From NCBI RefSeq assembly GCF_000686725.1, contig NZ_JMLK01000012.1, forward strand, positions 116,667 to 180,666: a stretch of DNA of 64,000 bases, written 5' to 3'. A model generated the notes under the pieces. It saw only the letters and a program-made list of their open reading frames with translations, ran no database searches and was not told where the DNA came from. The stretch comes from Clostridium akagii DSM 12554. GTDB taxonomy: Bacteria; Bacillota; Clostridia; Clostridiales; Clostridiaceae. This document shows, in pieces, positions 49,235 to 58,247 of this stretch (the stretch's first letter is position 1; each line of letters begins with the position of its first letter). The translations under genes and the position numbers were made by a program.

Positions 49235-49933
49235 TTATTCACCGTCGTAATTAAATCTATAGCCTATTCCACGAATAGTTTCTATGTATTTAGGATTTTT
49301 ATCGTCATTTTCGATTTTTTGTCTTAAGTGCCTAATATGGACGTCTACAGTTCTTGTTTCACCAACATACTCATAGCCCCAAACTTTATCTAAAAGAAAG
49401 TCTCTAGTCATAACTCTTCCTTTGTTAGTTACTAATATTTGCAAAAGTTCAAATTCCTTTAGAGTCAATTCAACTTTTTTATCATTTTTAACAATGTTGT
49501 GCCTCTGAAAATCAATATTCACATTATCAAAAGTAAATGTTTTATCAATATATTGAACCCTAGTTCTACGTAGCACAGCCTTCACTCTTGCCACAAGTTC
49601 TCTTACTGAAAATGGTTTAGTTATATAATCATCAGCGCCAAGTTCAAGTCCAAGTATTTTGTCAAGCTCTTCCCCTTTTGCGGTTATCATAATTACTGGC
49701 ATCGTTGAAATTGACTGATCTCGTCTTATCTCCCTGCATACATCATATCCATCCATGCCTGGAAGCATAAGATCTAATAAAACCAGTTGAGGAACTTCAT
49801 GTTTTGCAAGTTTTAATGCATCTATACCATTACTTGCCGAAACAACCTTAAACCCATTTGTCTCTAAATTGAATTTTATTAATTCTACTATATGTTCCTC
49901 ATCATCAACAACTAAAATTTTTTCTCCTGCCAT
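49235..49933 (-). CDS. phoP: Response regulator PhoP
   Basis: OmpR-family regulator of 232 residues. The receiver domain has the acidic pair Asp10-Asp11, phosphorylated Asp54 (LLDLMLPG) and Lys in TKPFS. The C-terminal winged helix has TRDFLLDKVWGYEYVGETRTVDVHI. It should bind the PHO repeats before pstS and the chemoreceptor gene. No PHO repeats are evident before phoP itself. Confidence 0.95.
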   Translation of the reverse strand: MAGEKILVVDDEEHIVELIKFNLETNGFKVVSASNGIDALKLAKHEVPQLVLLDLMLPGMDGYDVCREIRRDQSISTMPVIMITAKGEELDKILGLELGADDYITKPFSVRELVARVKAVLRRTRVQYIDKTFTFDNVNIDFQRHNIVKNDKKVELTLKEFELLQILVTNKGRVMTRDFLLDKVWGYEYVGETRTVDVHIRHLRQKIENDDKNPKYIETIRGIGYRFNYDGE

Positions 49934-49998
49934 AATAATACCCCCCTGAATTTCACTGGTTGAACTAAATAGTCGCTGCCCTATCTAACACTAAAATA

Positions 49999-50709
49999 TT
50001 ATTTCCTAATGAAAATAAAAGAAAACATTCTACCGCAATTTTCCTTTTGTTTTCTGTAAGAAAACAACTCATATTCATCATCACAAGACGTACATATCTT
50101 TACATCTTGTATATTGTTTTCATTTAAGCCTATATTTATTAATTGGCTCCTTATACATTTATTCAAATCAAGTTTTCCATTTATATAAATATTTAACTCC
50201 TTGTATATATCAGCTTCATAAAACTGTTTAAGTGCCTCCTTACCAAATTCGTAGCAACAAGACCTGTTATGTGGTCCTATATAAACAATTATGTCATCTA
50301 AGCTAATTTTATAAGTATCCCTCATGGTTAGTATGGTTTTAGATACAATCTGCATTAACGTTCCCTTCCAACCGCTGTGAACAGCTGCAATAATCTTGTT
50401 TTTTTTATCATAAATTAAAACAGGTACACAATCTGCTGTAAAAACACCAATTGCAATATTAGGCTTGTCTGTAATAAGTGCATCTCCATCTTTTACAATA
50501 CTATCATAAAACACAACTTCATCACTATGTGTTTGTCTTAAATATCCAACTGCATTCAAGTCAAACCATTTTTTTATATTTTCTAAATTTTTCAAACCAT
50601 TTTGTGTATTCATATTAAAATCAAGACCATTTTTAGCCGTTGAAAAGTTCAGCTCGATGAAATTATCTTTAAATGAAATAAACTCAAACTTGTCAATTAT
50701 ACTTTTCAT
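49999..50709 (-). CDS. pgeF: Purine nucleoside phosphorylase-like PgeF (YlmD, laccase domain)
   Basis: Member of the YfiH/YlmD family (DUF152), proposed to edit peptidoglycan precursors or cleave purine nucleosides. From the ATG at 50709 (236 residues) it has the metal-binding residues in RQTHSDEV, FTADCVPVLIYD and AVHSGWKGT, and the GPHNRSCCYEFG region. The upstream TTG extension contains the GGGGTG ribosome binding site. Confidence 0.92.
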   Translation of the reverse strand: MKSIIDKFEFISFKDNFIELNFSTAKNGLDFNMNTQNGLKNLENIKKWFDLNAVGYLRQTHSDEVVFYDSIVKDGDALITDKPNIAIGVFTADCVPVLIYDKKNKIIAAVHSGWKGTLMQIVSKTILTMRDTYKISLDDIIVYIGPHNRSCCYEFGKEALKQFYEADIYKELNIYINGKLDLNKCIRSQLINIGLNENNIQDVKICTSCDDEYELFSYRKQKENCGRMFSFIFIRK

Positions 50710-50790
50710 TCTACACCCCAAAACTGAAATTTATCATAATCCATTTAAATTTTAACACTGTTTAACAAACATTTAACAAATATTAATTCA

Positions 50791-51246
50791 TCATTTTTTA
50801 TTTAACAGATTATTTATCTCCCGCATAAAAGTATTTATATCTTTAAATTGCCTGTATACAGATGCAAATCTAACATATGACACTTCATCAAGCTCCTTAA
50901 GTTTTTCCATTATCATTTCTCCCACGTCCTCTGACTTAACCTCCGTTAACATTTCATTACTTAAACTCTTTTCTATTTCAAAAGCTATATCCTCGATTTG
51001 TTGCCTTGAAACTGGTCTTTTTTGACATGCTTTTATTAGACCATTTATTATCTTTGACTTATCGAAATACTCTCTACTGGAATCTTTTTTGATTACAAGT
51101 ATAGGAATATCCTCTACTTTTTCATATGTGGTGTATCTTTTAGTACATTTTAGACATTCTCTTCTTCTTCTAATTGCCATATTATCCTCAGTAGCTCTAG
51201 AATCAATAACCTTACTGTCTTCAAATCCACAAAATGGGCATTTCAA
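50791..51246 (-). CDS. nrdR: Transcriptional repressor NrdR
   Basis: Nucleotide-sensing repressor of ribonucleotide reductase genes. The zinc ribbon is formed by CPFC and CLKC, followed by the ATP-cone domain (VIKKDSSREYFDKSKIINGL). I take TTG at 51246, giving (M)KCPFCGFEDSKVIDSR with AAAGGA at a normal distance. A GTG three codons earlier is too close to that site. About 151 residues. Confidence 0.95.
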   Translation of the reverse strand: MKCPFCGFEDSKVIDSRATEDNMAIRRRRECLKCTKRYTTYEKVEDIPILVIKKDSSREYFDKSKIINGLIKACQKRPVSRQQIEDIAFEIEKSLSNEMLTEVKSEDVGEMIMEKLKELDEVSYVRFASVYRQFKDINTFMREINNLLNKK

Positions 51247-51306
51247 TGTTTTCACGTCCTTTGTATAATATTTTAAATATATTATACACTCTAATTACTT
51301 ATATCA

Positions 51307-51567
51307 TCAATCCTTATTATAGGATATGTCCTTACAATCTACTAAAATTACATCCACACCCACCTTATTTATTTGCTGCCAAGGAATTTCTATATCATTA
51401 CTTTTGGAAAACCAACCAAGCTTTTGATTGGGTAATAAAATAGAAATAATTTTATAATCATCACAATCCACAACCAAATCTTTTATAAATCCAAGTTTTG
51501 AACCAGTCGAAACATCTATTACTTCCATAGCCTTTAATCTATTTAGGGAATGTAAAATTTCTTCCAT
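51307..51567 (-). CDS. YlmC/YmxH family PRC-barrel protein
   Basis: An 86-residue PRC-barrel protein with the family stretches VIDVSTGSKLGFIKDLVVD and IPWQQINKVGVDVILVD. Such genes follow sigG or sigE in many sporulating Firmicutes, and the Bacillus relatives YlmC and YmxH have no assigned function. The ribosome binding site is GAGGTG. Confidence 0.9.
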   Translation of the reverse strand: MEEILHSLNRLKAMEVIDVSTGSKLGFIKDLVVDCDDYKIISILLPNQKLGWFSKSNDIEIPWQQINKVGVDVILVDCKDISYNKD

Positions 51568-51635
51568 AACATCACCACCTCACAATATTAAAATATATTA
51601 TAAAAATTAACATATTATTACATTAAGATTAAAAT

Positions 51636-51675
51636 CTGAAAGCTATGAATTTTTTGTTGCATTCATAGCTTTCAG
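51636..51675 (-). terminator. Terminator after sigG
   Basis: Fifteen-base perfect arms (CTGAAAGCTATGAAT and its complement) with a 10-base loop, 11 bases beyond the sigG stop. The T-run on the minus strand is ATTTTAATC. Confidence 0.8.
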
Positions 51676-51685
51676 TCAATTTTTA

Positions 51686-52459
51686 CTATACATATTTCCT
51701 CATATGTTTCAAAGCTGTTTTTTCTAGCCTTGAAACTTGTGCTTGGGATATGCCTATCTCATCAGCTACTTCCATCTGTGTCCTTCCATCAAAAAATCTC
51801 ATATTTAAAATCATTTTTTCTCTACTACTCAATCTCTTCATGGCTTCCTTAATTGAAATATTTTGAAGCCAACTATCATCTAAATTTTTACTATCACTAA
51901 TTTGATCCATAACATAAATTGCATCTCCTCCATCATGATAAATTGGATCAAATAATGATATTGGATCTTGTATAGCATCCAATGCAAAAACGACTTCTTC
52001 CCTTGGCAATTCAAGTTCCTTTGCAATCTGAGAAACAGTTGGTTCCTTATTGTCTTCTCTAATAAGCTTATCTCTTGCTTGAAGAGCTCTATAAGCTATA
52101 TCTCTAAGAGATCTACTAACCCTTATTGAGTTATTATCTCTTAAATATCTTCTTATTTCTCCTATTATCATTGGAACAGCATAAGTTGAGAATTTAACAT
52201 TTTGACTCAAATCAAAATTGTCTATTGCTTTGATAAGTCCAATGCAACCAACTTGAAATAAATCATCAGCGTTTTCTCCTCGATTATTAAATCTCTGTAT
52301 TACACTTAGAACCAACCTGAGATTTCCTCTTATAAAAGTTTCCCTTGCATTAGAATCGCCTCTTTTTAGAGATAATAAAAGTTCCCTCTTTTCTTTTTCT
52401 TTCAACACTGGAAGTTTTGATGTGTTAACTCCACATATTTCCACTTTATTAATCATCAA
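51686..52459 (-). CDS. sigG: Sporulation sigma factor SigG
   Basis: Late forespore sigma factor of 257 residues. The N-terminal KVEICGVNTSKLPVL is typical of SigG and binds its inhibitor. Region 2 has DLFQVGCIGLIKAIDNFD and KFSTYAVPMIIGEIRR, and region 4 has MEVADEIGISQAQVSRLE. It lies downstream of spoIIGA-sigE, with its own forespore-type promoter in the gap. Confidence 0.98.
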   Translation of the reverse strand: MMINKVEICGVNTSKLPVLKEKEKRELLLSLKRGDSNARETFIRGNLRLVLSVIQRFNNRGENADDLFQVGCIGLIKAIDNFDLSQNVKFSTYAVPMIIGEIRRYLRDNNSIRVSRSLRDIAYRALQARDKLIREDNKEPTVSQIAKELELPREEVVFALDAIQDPISLFDPIYHDGGDAIYVMDQISDSKNLDDSWLQNISIKEAMKRLSSREKMILNMRFFDGRTQMEVADEIGISQAQVSRLEKTALKHMRKYV

Positions 52460-52491
52460 TCTTATCAGCCCCTTAAGAATAATAGCATTTA

Positions 52492-52521
52492 AATTATTCC
52501 CTCTGGCAACCGATTTTATAC
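52492..52521 (-). promoter_or_regulatory. Sigma-F/sigma-G type promoter of sigG
   Basis: On the minus strand GTATA (52517-52521) is followed after exactly 15 bases by GGGAATAATT (52492-52501). Both boxes match the Bacillus forespore consensus GYWTA-N15-GGNRANAMTW at every position. Confidence 0.8.
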
Positions 52522-52532
52522 TAGAGACATAC

Positions 52533-53237
52533 CTATATCATTTTATTGATCTCTTTTTTTAATCTTTTTACAATTCGCTTTTCAAGTCTTGAAATATAAG
52601 ATTGGGAGATTCCAAGCATGTCCGCAACTTCCTTTTGTGTCTTTTCTGTGCATCCATTAAGTCCATATCTAAGTTGTACTATTTCTTTTTCTCTAATCGA
52701 AAGCTTCATCATAGCTATATTTAAAAGCTGTTTATCCACTTCATCCTCTATGAGATTATAAACAGAATCATTTTCTGTTCCCAATATGTCTGACAATAAT
52801 AATTCATTTCCATCCCAATCAATATTAAGTGGTTCATAAAAAGAAATTTCAGCACGAATTTTATTATTCCTTCTTAAATACATTAAAATTTCATTTTCAA
52901 TACATCTAGAAGCATAGGTTGCCAGCTTAATATTCTTCTCTGGATCAAAAGTATTCACAGCCTTTATAAGTCCTATTGTTCCAACTGATATTAAATCCTC
53001 TACTCCTACTCCAGTATTTTCAAATTTCCTAGCTATATATATAACTAGCCTCAAATTTCTTTCAATAAGAATAGACCTCACACTTTCATCGCCATGCATA
53101 AGTTTGTTAATAAGTTCTCCTTCTTCTTCCTTTGTCAGCGGAGGAGGCAATGCATCATTCCCTCCTATATACATTACTTTTTTAACTAAAAACCTGAATT
53201 TTATTAATATTCTATTACAGATTACACTTAACCACAT
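52533..53237 (-). CDS. sigE: Sporulation sigma factor SigE precursor
   Basis: Mother-cell sigma factor made as an inactive membrane-bound precursor. From the ATG at 53237 (234 residues), about 25 hydrophobic-basic residues form the pro-sequence, ending before [12 protein letters not shown], where SpoIIGA cuts in Bacillus. Region 2 [21 protein letters not shown] and region 4 [19 protein letters not shown] are intact. The run of G before the ATG is the ribosome binding site. Confidence 0.97.
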   Translation of the reverse strand: MWLSVICNRILIKFRFLVKKVMYIGGNDALPPPLTKEEEGELINKLMHGDESVRSILIERNLRLVIYIARKFENTGVGVEDLISVGTIGLIKAVNTFDPEKNIKLATYASRCIENEILMYLRRNNKIRAEISFYEPLNIDWDGNELLLSDILGTENDSVYNLIEDEVDKQLLNIAMMKLSIREKEIVQLRYGLNGCTEKTQKEVADMLGISQSYISRLEKRIVKRLKKEINKMI

Positions 53238-53253
53238 ACATAACCCCCCCATT

Positions 53254-54054
53254 TTATATAATACCCCTAGATAATAAGGCATTAAAATCGTTTAAGTCAC
53301 TTAGTTTTGTGTCAGAAAAAGCTACTATCAATTCTTTGCTACTAAAAGTATCCTCACAATAAATATTAACAGATGACGGTTTAAACCCAATAAGAATACC
53401 TCTCGAACCATCTACAACCTTATATGGTATGTAATAAATTTTATTTTTTTTTATATCTATGTCTTTTAATATATGTCTTTCAACAATCATTACTGGTAAG
53501 TTTGTAGCAGGTTCTCTCAGTTCATTACCGGTGTCTAAAAAAGCCTTTACCCTTTTAATTTTATTATCAACTATTATGTCCACTTCATATATTAATTTTG
53601 TTATCTCTTTACGATCTTTTATGTATATTAGAAGTCTGTGCACTATCACATAGCATGTTAATGCTGCTGTTAATATACCTGTATATGAAAAGTCCAACAT
53701 TTTATAATTAAATGTTAAATTCCCATTGTTACTAAATTCAATAAATATACAAATTCCTGCAAGTAGCATTGAATATAAAACAAATATGCCTAATGCTTTT
53801 ATATAAAAAAACATATTCATAATTCTAAAACATATAAGTATCATTAAAAATGCTACAAGAATTTTAAATGGCAATGATAATAATATTTTTGGCACAGAAT
53901 ACACTAAAGTTAAAACATACAGACTACCAAATAATGCTGATAGAAAGATTATTTTTAGTTTTATATAAATTTTTAATGTTTGTGCAGTTATATACAATAA
54001 AAAAAAATTAACAAGTAGATTTTCAGTAATAAGCACATCTAAATATATTACCAT
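53254..54054 (-). CDS. spoIIGA: Pro-sigma-E processing peptidase SpoIIGA
   Basis: Membrane-embedded aspartic protease that activates pro-SigE. The 266 residues have five membrane spans in the first 150, then a cytoplasmic domain with the catalytic [11 protein letters not shown] (Asp174) and a C-terminal ALLSRGII. The start at 54054 follows GGGGAGG. Two genes, spoIIGA and sigE, form the conserved spoIIG operon 16 bases apart. Confidence 0.96.
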   Translation of the reverse strand: MVIYLDVLITENLLVNFFLLYITAQTLKIYIKLKIIFLSALFGSLYVLTLVYSVPKILLSLPFKILVAFLMILICFRIMNMFFYIKALGIFVLYSMLLAGICIFIEFSNNGNLTFNYKMLDFSYTGILTAALTCYVIVHRLLIYIKDRKEITKLIYEVDIIVDNKIKRVKAFLDTGNELREPATNLPVMIVERHILKDIDIKKNKIYYIPYKVVDGSRGILIGFKPSSVNIYCEDTFSSKELIVAFSDTKLSDLNDFNALLSRGII

Positions 54055-54076
54055 ATTATTCCTCCCCACTTAGATT

Positions 54077-54109
54077 ATTATATCCCTATATATAACAATA
54101 TTTTGTCAT
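54077..54109 (-). promoter_or_regulatory. Candidate long-spacer promoter of spoIIGA-sigE
   Basis: On the minus strand ATGACA (54104-54109) and TATAAT (54077-54082) are 21 bases apart. The Bacillus spoIIG promoter is known for an over-long spacer of 22 bases and needs Spo0A. The plus-strand reading TTTGTCATA over the -35 box matches the 0A box TTTGTCGAA at seven of nine positions. Confidence 0.4.
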
Positions 54110-54202
54110 AATATAATCTATAATTAAAACTTTTCTTTCCTTTAATTTGCTATTATTTATCAAATACTACTAATCTAATACAAATTATTTTCTAAAAAAT
54201 CC

Positions 54203-54263
54203 AAAAAAAAAAGCAACTACCCCAAAATAGAAATTGATTTCTATTTTGAAGTAGCTGTTTTTT
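54203..54263 (-). terminator. Terminator after ftsZ
   Basis: A long, slightly imperfect hairpin. AAAATAGAAA pairs with TTTCTATTTT near the loop, and GCAACTAC with GTAGCTG further out, ending in seven thymines on the minus strand. It separates ftsZ from spoIIGA. Confidence 0.85.
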
Positions 54264-55369
54264 TATTTCCCTTTGTTTTGTCTTCGCAAAAATGCCGGTA
54301 CGTCTAAATCACTATCGTTTATTTTAGATGAATAATCCACCGTACTTGCAACTTCAAGATCCGATTTTTTTACTTCATCATCAACTTTTTTAGTTCTTAT
54401 ATCTGGTTCTATTTTATCATTCTCAAACCCTGTAGCAATTACTGTTATTCTTAATTCATCCTTTAAGTTTTCATCAATAACTGCTCCAAATATTATATTT
54501 GCATCAGGATCTGCTGCTTCTTGAACAATTTGTGCAGCTTCATTTATTTCTAGTAATCCTAAATCTTCTCCACCAGTTACATTTAATAACACTCCTGTAG
54601 CTCCTACAATTGAAGTTTCTAGTAACGGACTTGATATTGCCTGTTTAGCTGCATCAGCCGCTCTATTGTCTCCTGTACCTGTACCAACACCCATGTGAGC
54701 AAGTCCTTTGTCAAGCATCACTGTCCTTACATCTGCAAAATCTAGATTTACTAGCCCTGGTATTGTTATTAAATCAGAAATACCTTGTACACCTTGTCTT
54801 AATACATCGTCTGCAAATTTAAATGACTCAACAAGAGTTGTTTTTTTGTCAACAATAGCAAGTAATCTCTCATTTGGAATTGTAACTAGTGTATCAACTC
54901 TTTCTTTTAAATTTTTAATACCAACTTCAGCATGAATCATCCTTTTTCTACCTTCAAAAGGGAAAGGTTTTGTAACAACTCCTACTGTTAAAATCCCCAT
55001 AGATTTGGCGATCTCGGCAACTACAGGTGCTGCTCCAGTTCCTGTTCCTCCACCCATTCCAGCAGTAATAAATACCATATCTGCACCTTTAATAGCTTCA
55101 GATATCTCCTCTTTACTTTCCTCTGCAGCTTTTTGTCCTATCTCAGGGTTCGCTCCAGCACCAAGTCCTTTTGTTAACTTATCTCCGATCTGTATCTTTT
55201 GTGACGCTTGTGAAAGTGCCAATGCCTGTTTATCTGTATTTATAGCGATAAACTCAACATTCTTAAGTCCATCTATGATCATCCTATTGACAGCATTATT
55301 TCCTCCGCCACCACAACCAATTACTTTTATTTGTGCAAATTCTTGAACATCAACATCAAAATCTAGCAC
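54263..55369 (-). CDS. ftsZ: Cell division protein FtsZ
   Basis: Tubulin-like GTPase forming the Z ring. The 368 residues contain [14 protein letters not shown] near 17-30, the GTP-binding [10 protein letters not shown] at about 107-116, the T7 loop NLDFADV, a variable linker and a C-terminal peptide [11 protein letters not shown] that binds FtsA and other partners. The start is GTG at 55369 behind GAGGAGG. Confidence 0.98.
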   Translation of the reverse strand: MLDFDVDVQEFAQIKVIGCGGGGNNAVNRMIIDGLKNVEFIAINTDKQALALSQASQKIQIGDKLTKGLGAGANPEIGQKAAEESKEEISEAIKGADMVFITAGMGGGTGTGAAPVVAEIAKSMGILTVGVVTKPFPFEGRKRMIHAEVGIKNLKERVDTLVTIPNERLLAIVDKKTTLVESFKFADDVLRQGVQGISDLITIPGLVNLDFADVRTVMLDKGLAHMGVGTGTGDNRAADAAKQAISSPLLETSIVGATGVLLNVTGGEDLGLLEINEAAQIVQEAADPDANIIFGAVIDENLKDELRITVIATGFENDKIEPDIRTKKVDDEVKKSDLEVASTVDYSSKINDSDLDVPAFLRRQNKGK

Positions 55370-55384
55370 ACTAATACCTCCTCT

Positions 55385-56641
55385 TTAGAAAAAATCCGCA
55401 AGAAATTTTTTTACTTTAGTCAAAACGCCTGCATTTTCATAATCTTTTTTATTTTTTTGTTCCCAAATACTGGTACTTTCTACATTCTCATAAAACTCGT
55501 CAGATATTTCACTCTGTTTAAATGTATCTGATGCATCCTTGACTATACCAACAGCAACAGAATATATTGGATTTGCTGCACCTACGTATTCAGGAGATCC
55601 TATCTTAACGGTTTTTTTGAGTATATTCTTTGTAAATGATGTAACACCTTTAATTAATGAAATTCCTCCACCCACAAAAACAACGTTCGAAATCTGCTCA
55701 TAAAAACCACTTTTTTCAATCTCACTTTTAGCAAGAATAACTAATTCCTCAACTCTAGCCTCTAAAATTTCCTTAAAAAATTTATAGTCTATTGAATGCT
55801 CATCATTATATGATGATTTAATGAATTCTTTATCCTTCCCGATGTTTTCATCATCTAATAAATTAGCATATTTAATTTTAAGTTTTTCAGCTTCATTAAA
55901 TGGAAGCTTTAGACCTAAAGATATATCATTAGTTATGCTATTTCCACCAATTGGTACTATTGAAGTAAAACAAATGTTATCATTCTTAATTATAGTTATA
56001 TCAATTGTTTCAGCTCCAACATTTACCAAAGCTACTCCCATTTCTTTTTCTTCCCCTGTTAACACAACTTTAGAAGTGGCCCTAGGTTGTAAACATATAC
56101 CTTTAACCTTAATTCCAGCCTTATTAACACTTTTTATAAGATTATTTACAACTGTAGTCTTAGCAATCAAAACCTCTGCCTCTACTTCAAGTCTTAATCC
56201 ACTCATTCCAATAGGATCTTTAATATTGTCATAACCATCAATTATAAATTGTTTTGGTTCAATACCTATAATCTCTTTATCGGTTGAAATTGATACAAGT
56301 TTAGTAGCTTCTAACACTCTTTCCACATCATTTTTTCTAATTTCTCTGTCCTCAGAAGATATAGCCACCATCCCAGTGTTATGTACAAGTTCACTTATTC
56401 CACCAGGAAGTGATATATAGGCATCTTTAATTTCAATGTCAACCATTCGTTCTAGCTTCTCTACGCACTCTTTTATAGACTCTGCAGCACTGTCTATATC
56501 TACAACAATAGCTTTTTTTAGTCCTCGACAACTTACAGATGTTATTCCAAGAATCGAAAGTTCCGCATTTTTGTCCAGTCTTCCTATAGCTGCACAAACT
56601 TTCGAAGATCCAACATCTATTCCAACAAAATATTCATTCAT
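55385..56641 (-). CDS. ftsA: Cell division protein FtsA
   Basis: Actin-like protein that tethers FtsZ to the membrane. From the ATG at 56641 (418 residues): phosphate-1 motif VGIDVGSSKVCAAIG, a 1C domain, the second phosphate region VNVGAETIDITI, VGGGISLIKG, and a C-terminal amphipathic helix LTKVKKFLADFF. The frame is open upstream, but the GGGGGG ribosome binding site fits this ATG. It is 15 bases before ftsZ. Confidence 0.95.
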   Translation of the reverse strand: MNEYFVGIDVGSSKVCAAIGRLDKNAELSILGITSVSCRGLKKAIVVDIDSAAESIKECVEKLERMVDIEIKDAYISLPGGISELVHNTGMVAISSEDREIRKNDVERVLEATKLVSISTDKEIIGIEPKQFIIDGYDNIKDPIGMSGLRLEVEAEVLIAKTTVVNNLIKSVNKAGIKVKGICLQPRATSKVVLTGEEKEMGVALVNVGAETIDITIIKNDNICFTSIVPIGGNSITNDISLGLKLPFNEAEKLKIKYANLLDDENIGKDKEFIKSSYNDEHSIDYKFFKEILEARVEELVILAKSEIEKSGFYEQISNVVFVGGGISLIKGVTSFTKNILKKTVKIGSPEYVGAANPIYSVAVGIVKDASDTFKQSEISDEFYENVESTSIWEQKNKKDYENAGVLTKVKKFLADFF

Positions 56642-56774
56642 ACAGTTTTCCCCCCTATAAGAGAACACACTTTAATATATTCAACATAAAATACAGATTT
56701 CCTCTATTTTAATAACTTTTTTTTTAAAATTAATATAATTTACATAATAATTGTGTTTTTTAATTGATATGTAT

Positions 56775-56811
56775 TAAAAAAAGGGCAAGTTGATAACTAA
56801 CCCCTTTTTTT
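56775..56811 (-). terminator. Terminator after the glycosyltransferase gene
   Basis: AAAAAAAGGG with AGTT pairs with AACT and CCCCTTTTTTT, with a small internal mismatch. Seven A and seven T bases frame it. Located nine bases after the stop. Confidence 0.75.
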
Positions 56812-56820
56812 GTGTAAAAA

Positions 56821-58095
56821 TTAATTTGCTTTTTCTAATTCATCAATATCTACACTTCTAGTATGTTTCGTATGGCTCCATTCTTTGTCATTCTTTTTTA
56901 ATATTCCTTGTATAGCTATAGGAAACCATGTTATTTGATATATTGGCATTATAATGTAATATAATAATATTTTAACATCAAGTTTTTTATCCAAGATTAA
57001 TAAAAATGGAGTGTACAAATATAAAAACGCAGTAAAAACAACTGTCATTATTGTGAGGATATTTATATTTACACTACCCATAATTCCTGTTTTTCCACTT
57101 AAATAACCAAATGCATTAAACCCAACTTGAACTAAGCCTATAACAGTTACAATACCCATTATAATAAATAGTACTGGTTGTATTGTGTATATTGCGCAGT
57201 CAATGGCTGTTAGGCTTCTTTCCTTAATGCCTTTTATAAGCAGTTTAAAAAAATACCTTCCAGATACATCTGCATATCCTTGCATCCATCGTCTTCTCTG
57301 CCTCCAGGATTGGACAAGTGTAAGTGGTTTTTCATCATAAACAATTGCATCGTGAGCAAATCCGACCTTGTAACCATTATACACTAACTTACATGTAAAT
57401 TCCAAATCTTCTGTCAAACACGAAACGCCCCAACCTAATTTTTTTAGAACTTCAATGTCAATGCAGAGACCTGTACCTCCTAATTGGCTTGATAATCCCA
57501 TGTTATTTCTTGCAAGTTGAAACATTCTATTATTTTGCCAGAATGATATGGAATAACAGGCTGTAATCCAAGTATCCTTGGGATTTTTACTATCTAAATA
57601 TCCCTGAACTACTTTATATCCCTCTAAAAGTTTTTTATTCATTTGCTTTAAAAAATCCTTAGATGCTATATTATCTGCATCAAAAATAACCACAGAATCA
57701 TACTTTTTCTCCATTTTAAATATTTTATTAAACATCCATTCTAGTGCAAACCCTTTTCCTCTTCTATCTTTGTCAAACCTTTCATATACAATAGCACCCT
57801 TAGCTCTGGCATTTTTTGCAGTATCATCCGTACAATTATCTGCAATGACAAATATGTCATAAAGCTCTCTAGGATAGTCAAGTCTGTTTAAACTCAATAT
57901 GACATCACTAACAACAGCCTCTTCATTATGAGCAGCTACCAATAATGCAAAGCTATTTTTTGGTTCTACAATATCCTTACTTTTCTTTTTATAAATACCG
58001 AACAATGAAATAATTACATTGTATAGAGAATAAATAAAGGCAAAACCTACGAATACATGAGAAATAATTATTAATATATGTACTAGTTCATTCAA
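56821..58095 (-). CDS. Membrane family 2 glycosyltransferase
   Basis: In 424 residues: one N-terminal span (about 8-33), a cytoplasmic GT-A domain with LVAAHNEE, DNCTDDT, FDADN (metal site), CLTEDLEF and QRRRWMQG, then about three C-terminal spans. The QxxRW motif is typical of processive polymerising enzymes such as N-acetylglucosaminyl or cellulose synthases, so an extracellular polysaccharide is a likely product. The sugar cannot be read from sequence. The start is TTG at 58095 behind GGGGGGA. No other polysaccharide genes are adjacent. Confidence 0.88.
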   Translation of the reverse strand: MNELVHILIIISHVFVGFAFIYSLYNVIISLFGIYKKKSKDIVEPKNSFALLVAAHNEEAVVSDVILSLNRLDYPRELYDIFVIADNCTDDTAKNARAKGAIVYERFDKDRRGKGFALEWMFNKIFKMEKKYDSVVIFDADNIASKDFLKQMNKKLLEGYKVVQGYLDSKNPKDTWITACYSISFWQNNRMFQLARNNMGLSSQLGGTGLCIDIEVLKKLGWGVSCLTEDLEFTCKLVYNGYKVGFAHDAIVYDEKPLTLVQSWRQRRRWMQGYADVSGRYFFKLLIKGIKERSLTAIDCAIYTIQPVLFIIMGIVTVIGLVQVGFNAFGYLSGKTGIMGSVNINILTIMTVVFTAFLYLYTPFLLILDKKLDVKILLYYIIMPIYQITWFPIAIQGILKKNDKEWSHTKHTRSVDIDELEKAN

Positions 58096-58148
58096 TGCGA
58101 TCCCCCCTGAACAAAGTTATTTTAGCATAAAAATATATTAAATGCTAT

Positions 58149-58201
58149 ATAATAGTTAAGAATTTTATGTTAGTTAACATAAATATATCATTAACTATTA
58201 T
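58149..58201. repeat. Nested palindromes between pilT and the glycosyltransferase
   Basis: The outer arms ATAATAGTTAA and TTAACTATTAT (11 bases, perfect) enclose an inner palindrome of TTTATGTTA and TAACATAAA. It lies downstream of pilT and could be its AT-rich terminator, or an operator for the glycosyltransferase gene. No T-run follows. Confidence 0.5.
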
Positions 58202-58247
58202 ACCCACTTTTAAATTTATTTAAAATACATTAATTACTTTTTGTGGA

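Noticed and set aside
54708..55346. Plus-strand frames opposite ftsZ
   Set aside because: Antisense to the highly conserved ftsZ; low-complexity Ser/Pro/Ala products typical of shadow frames.
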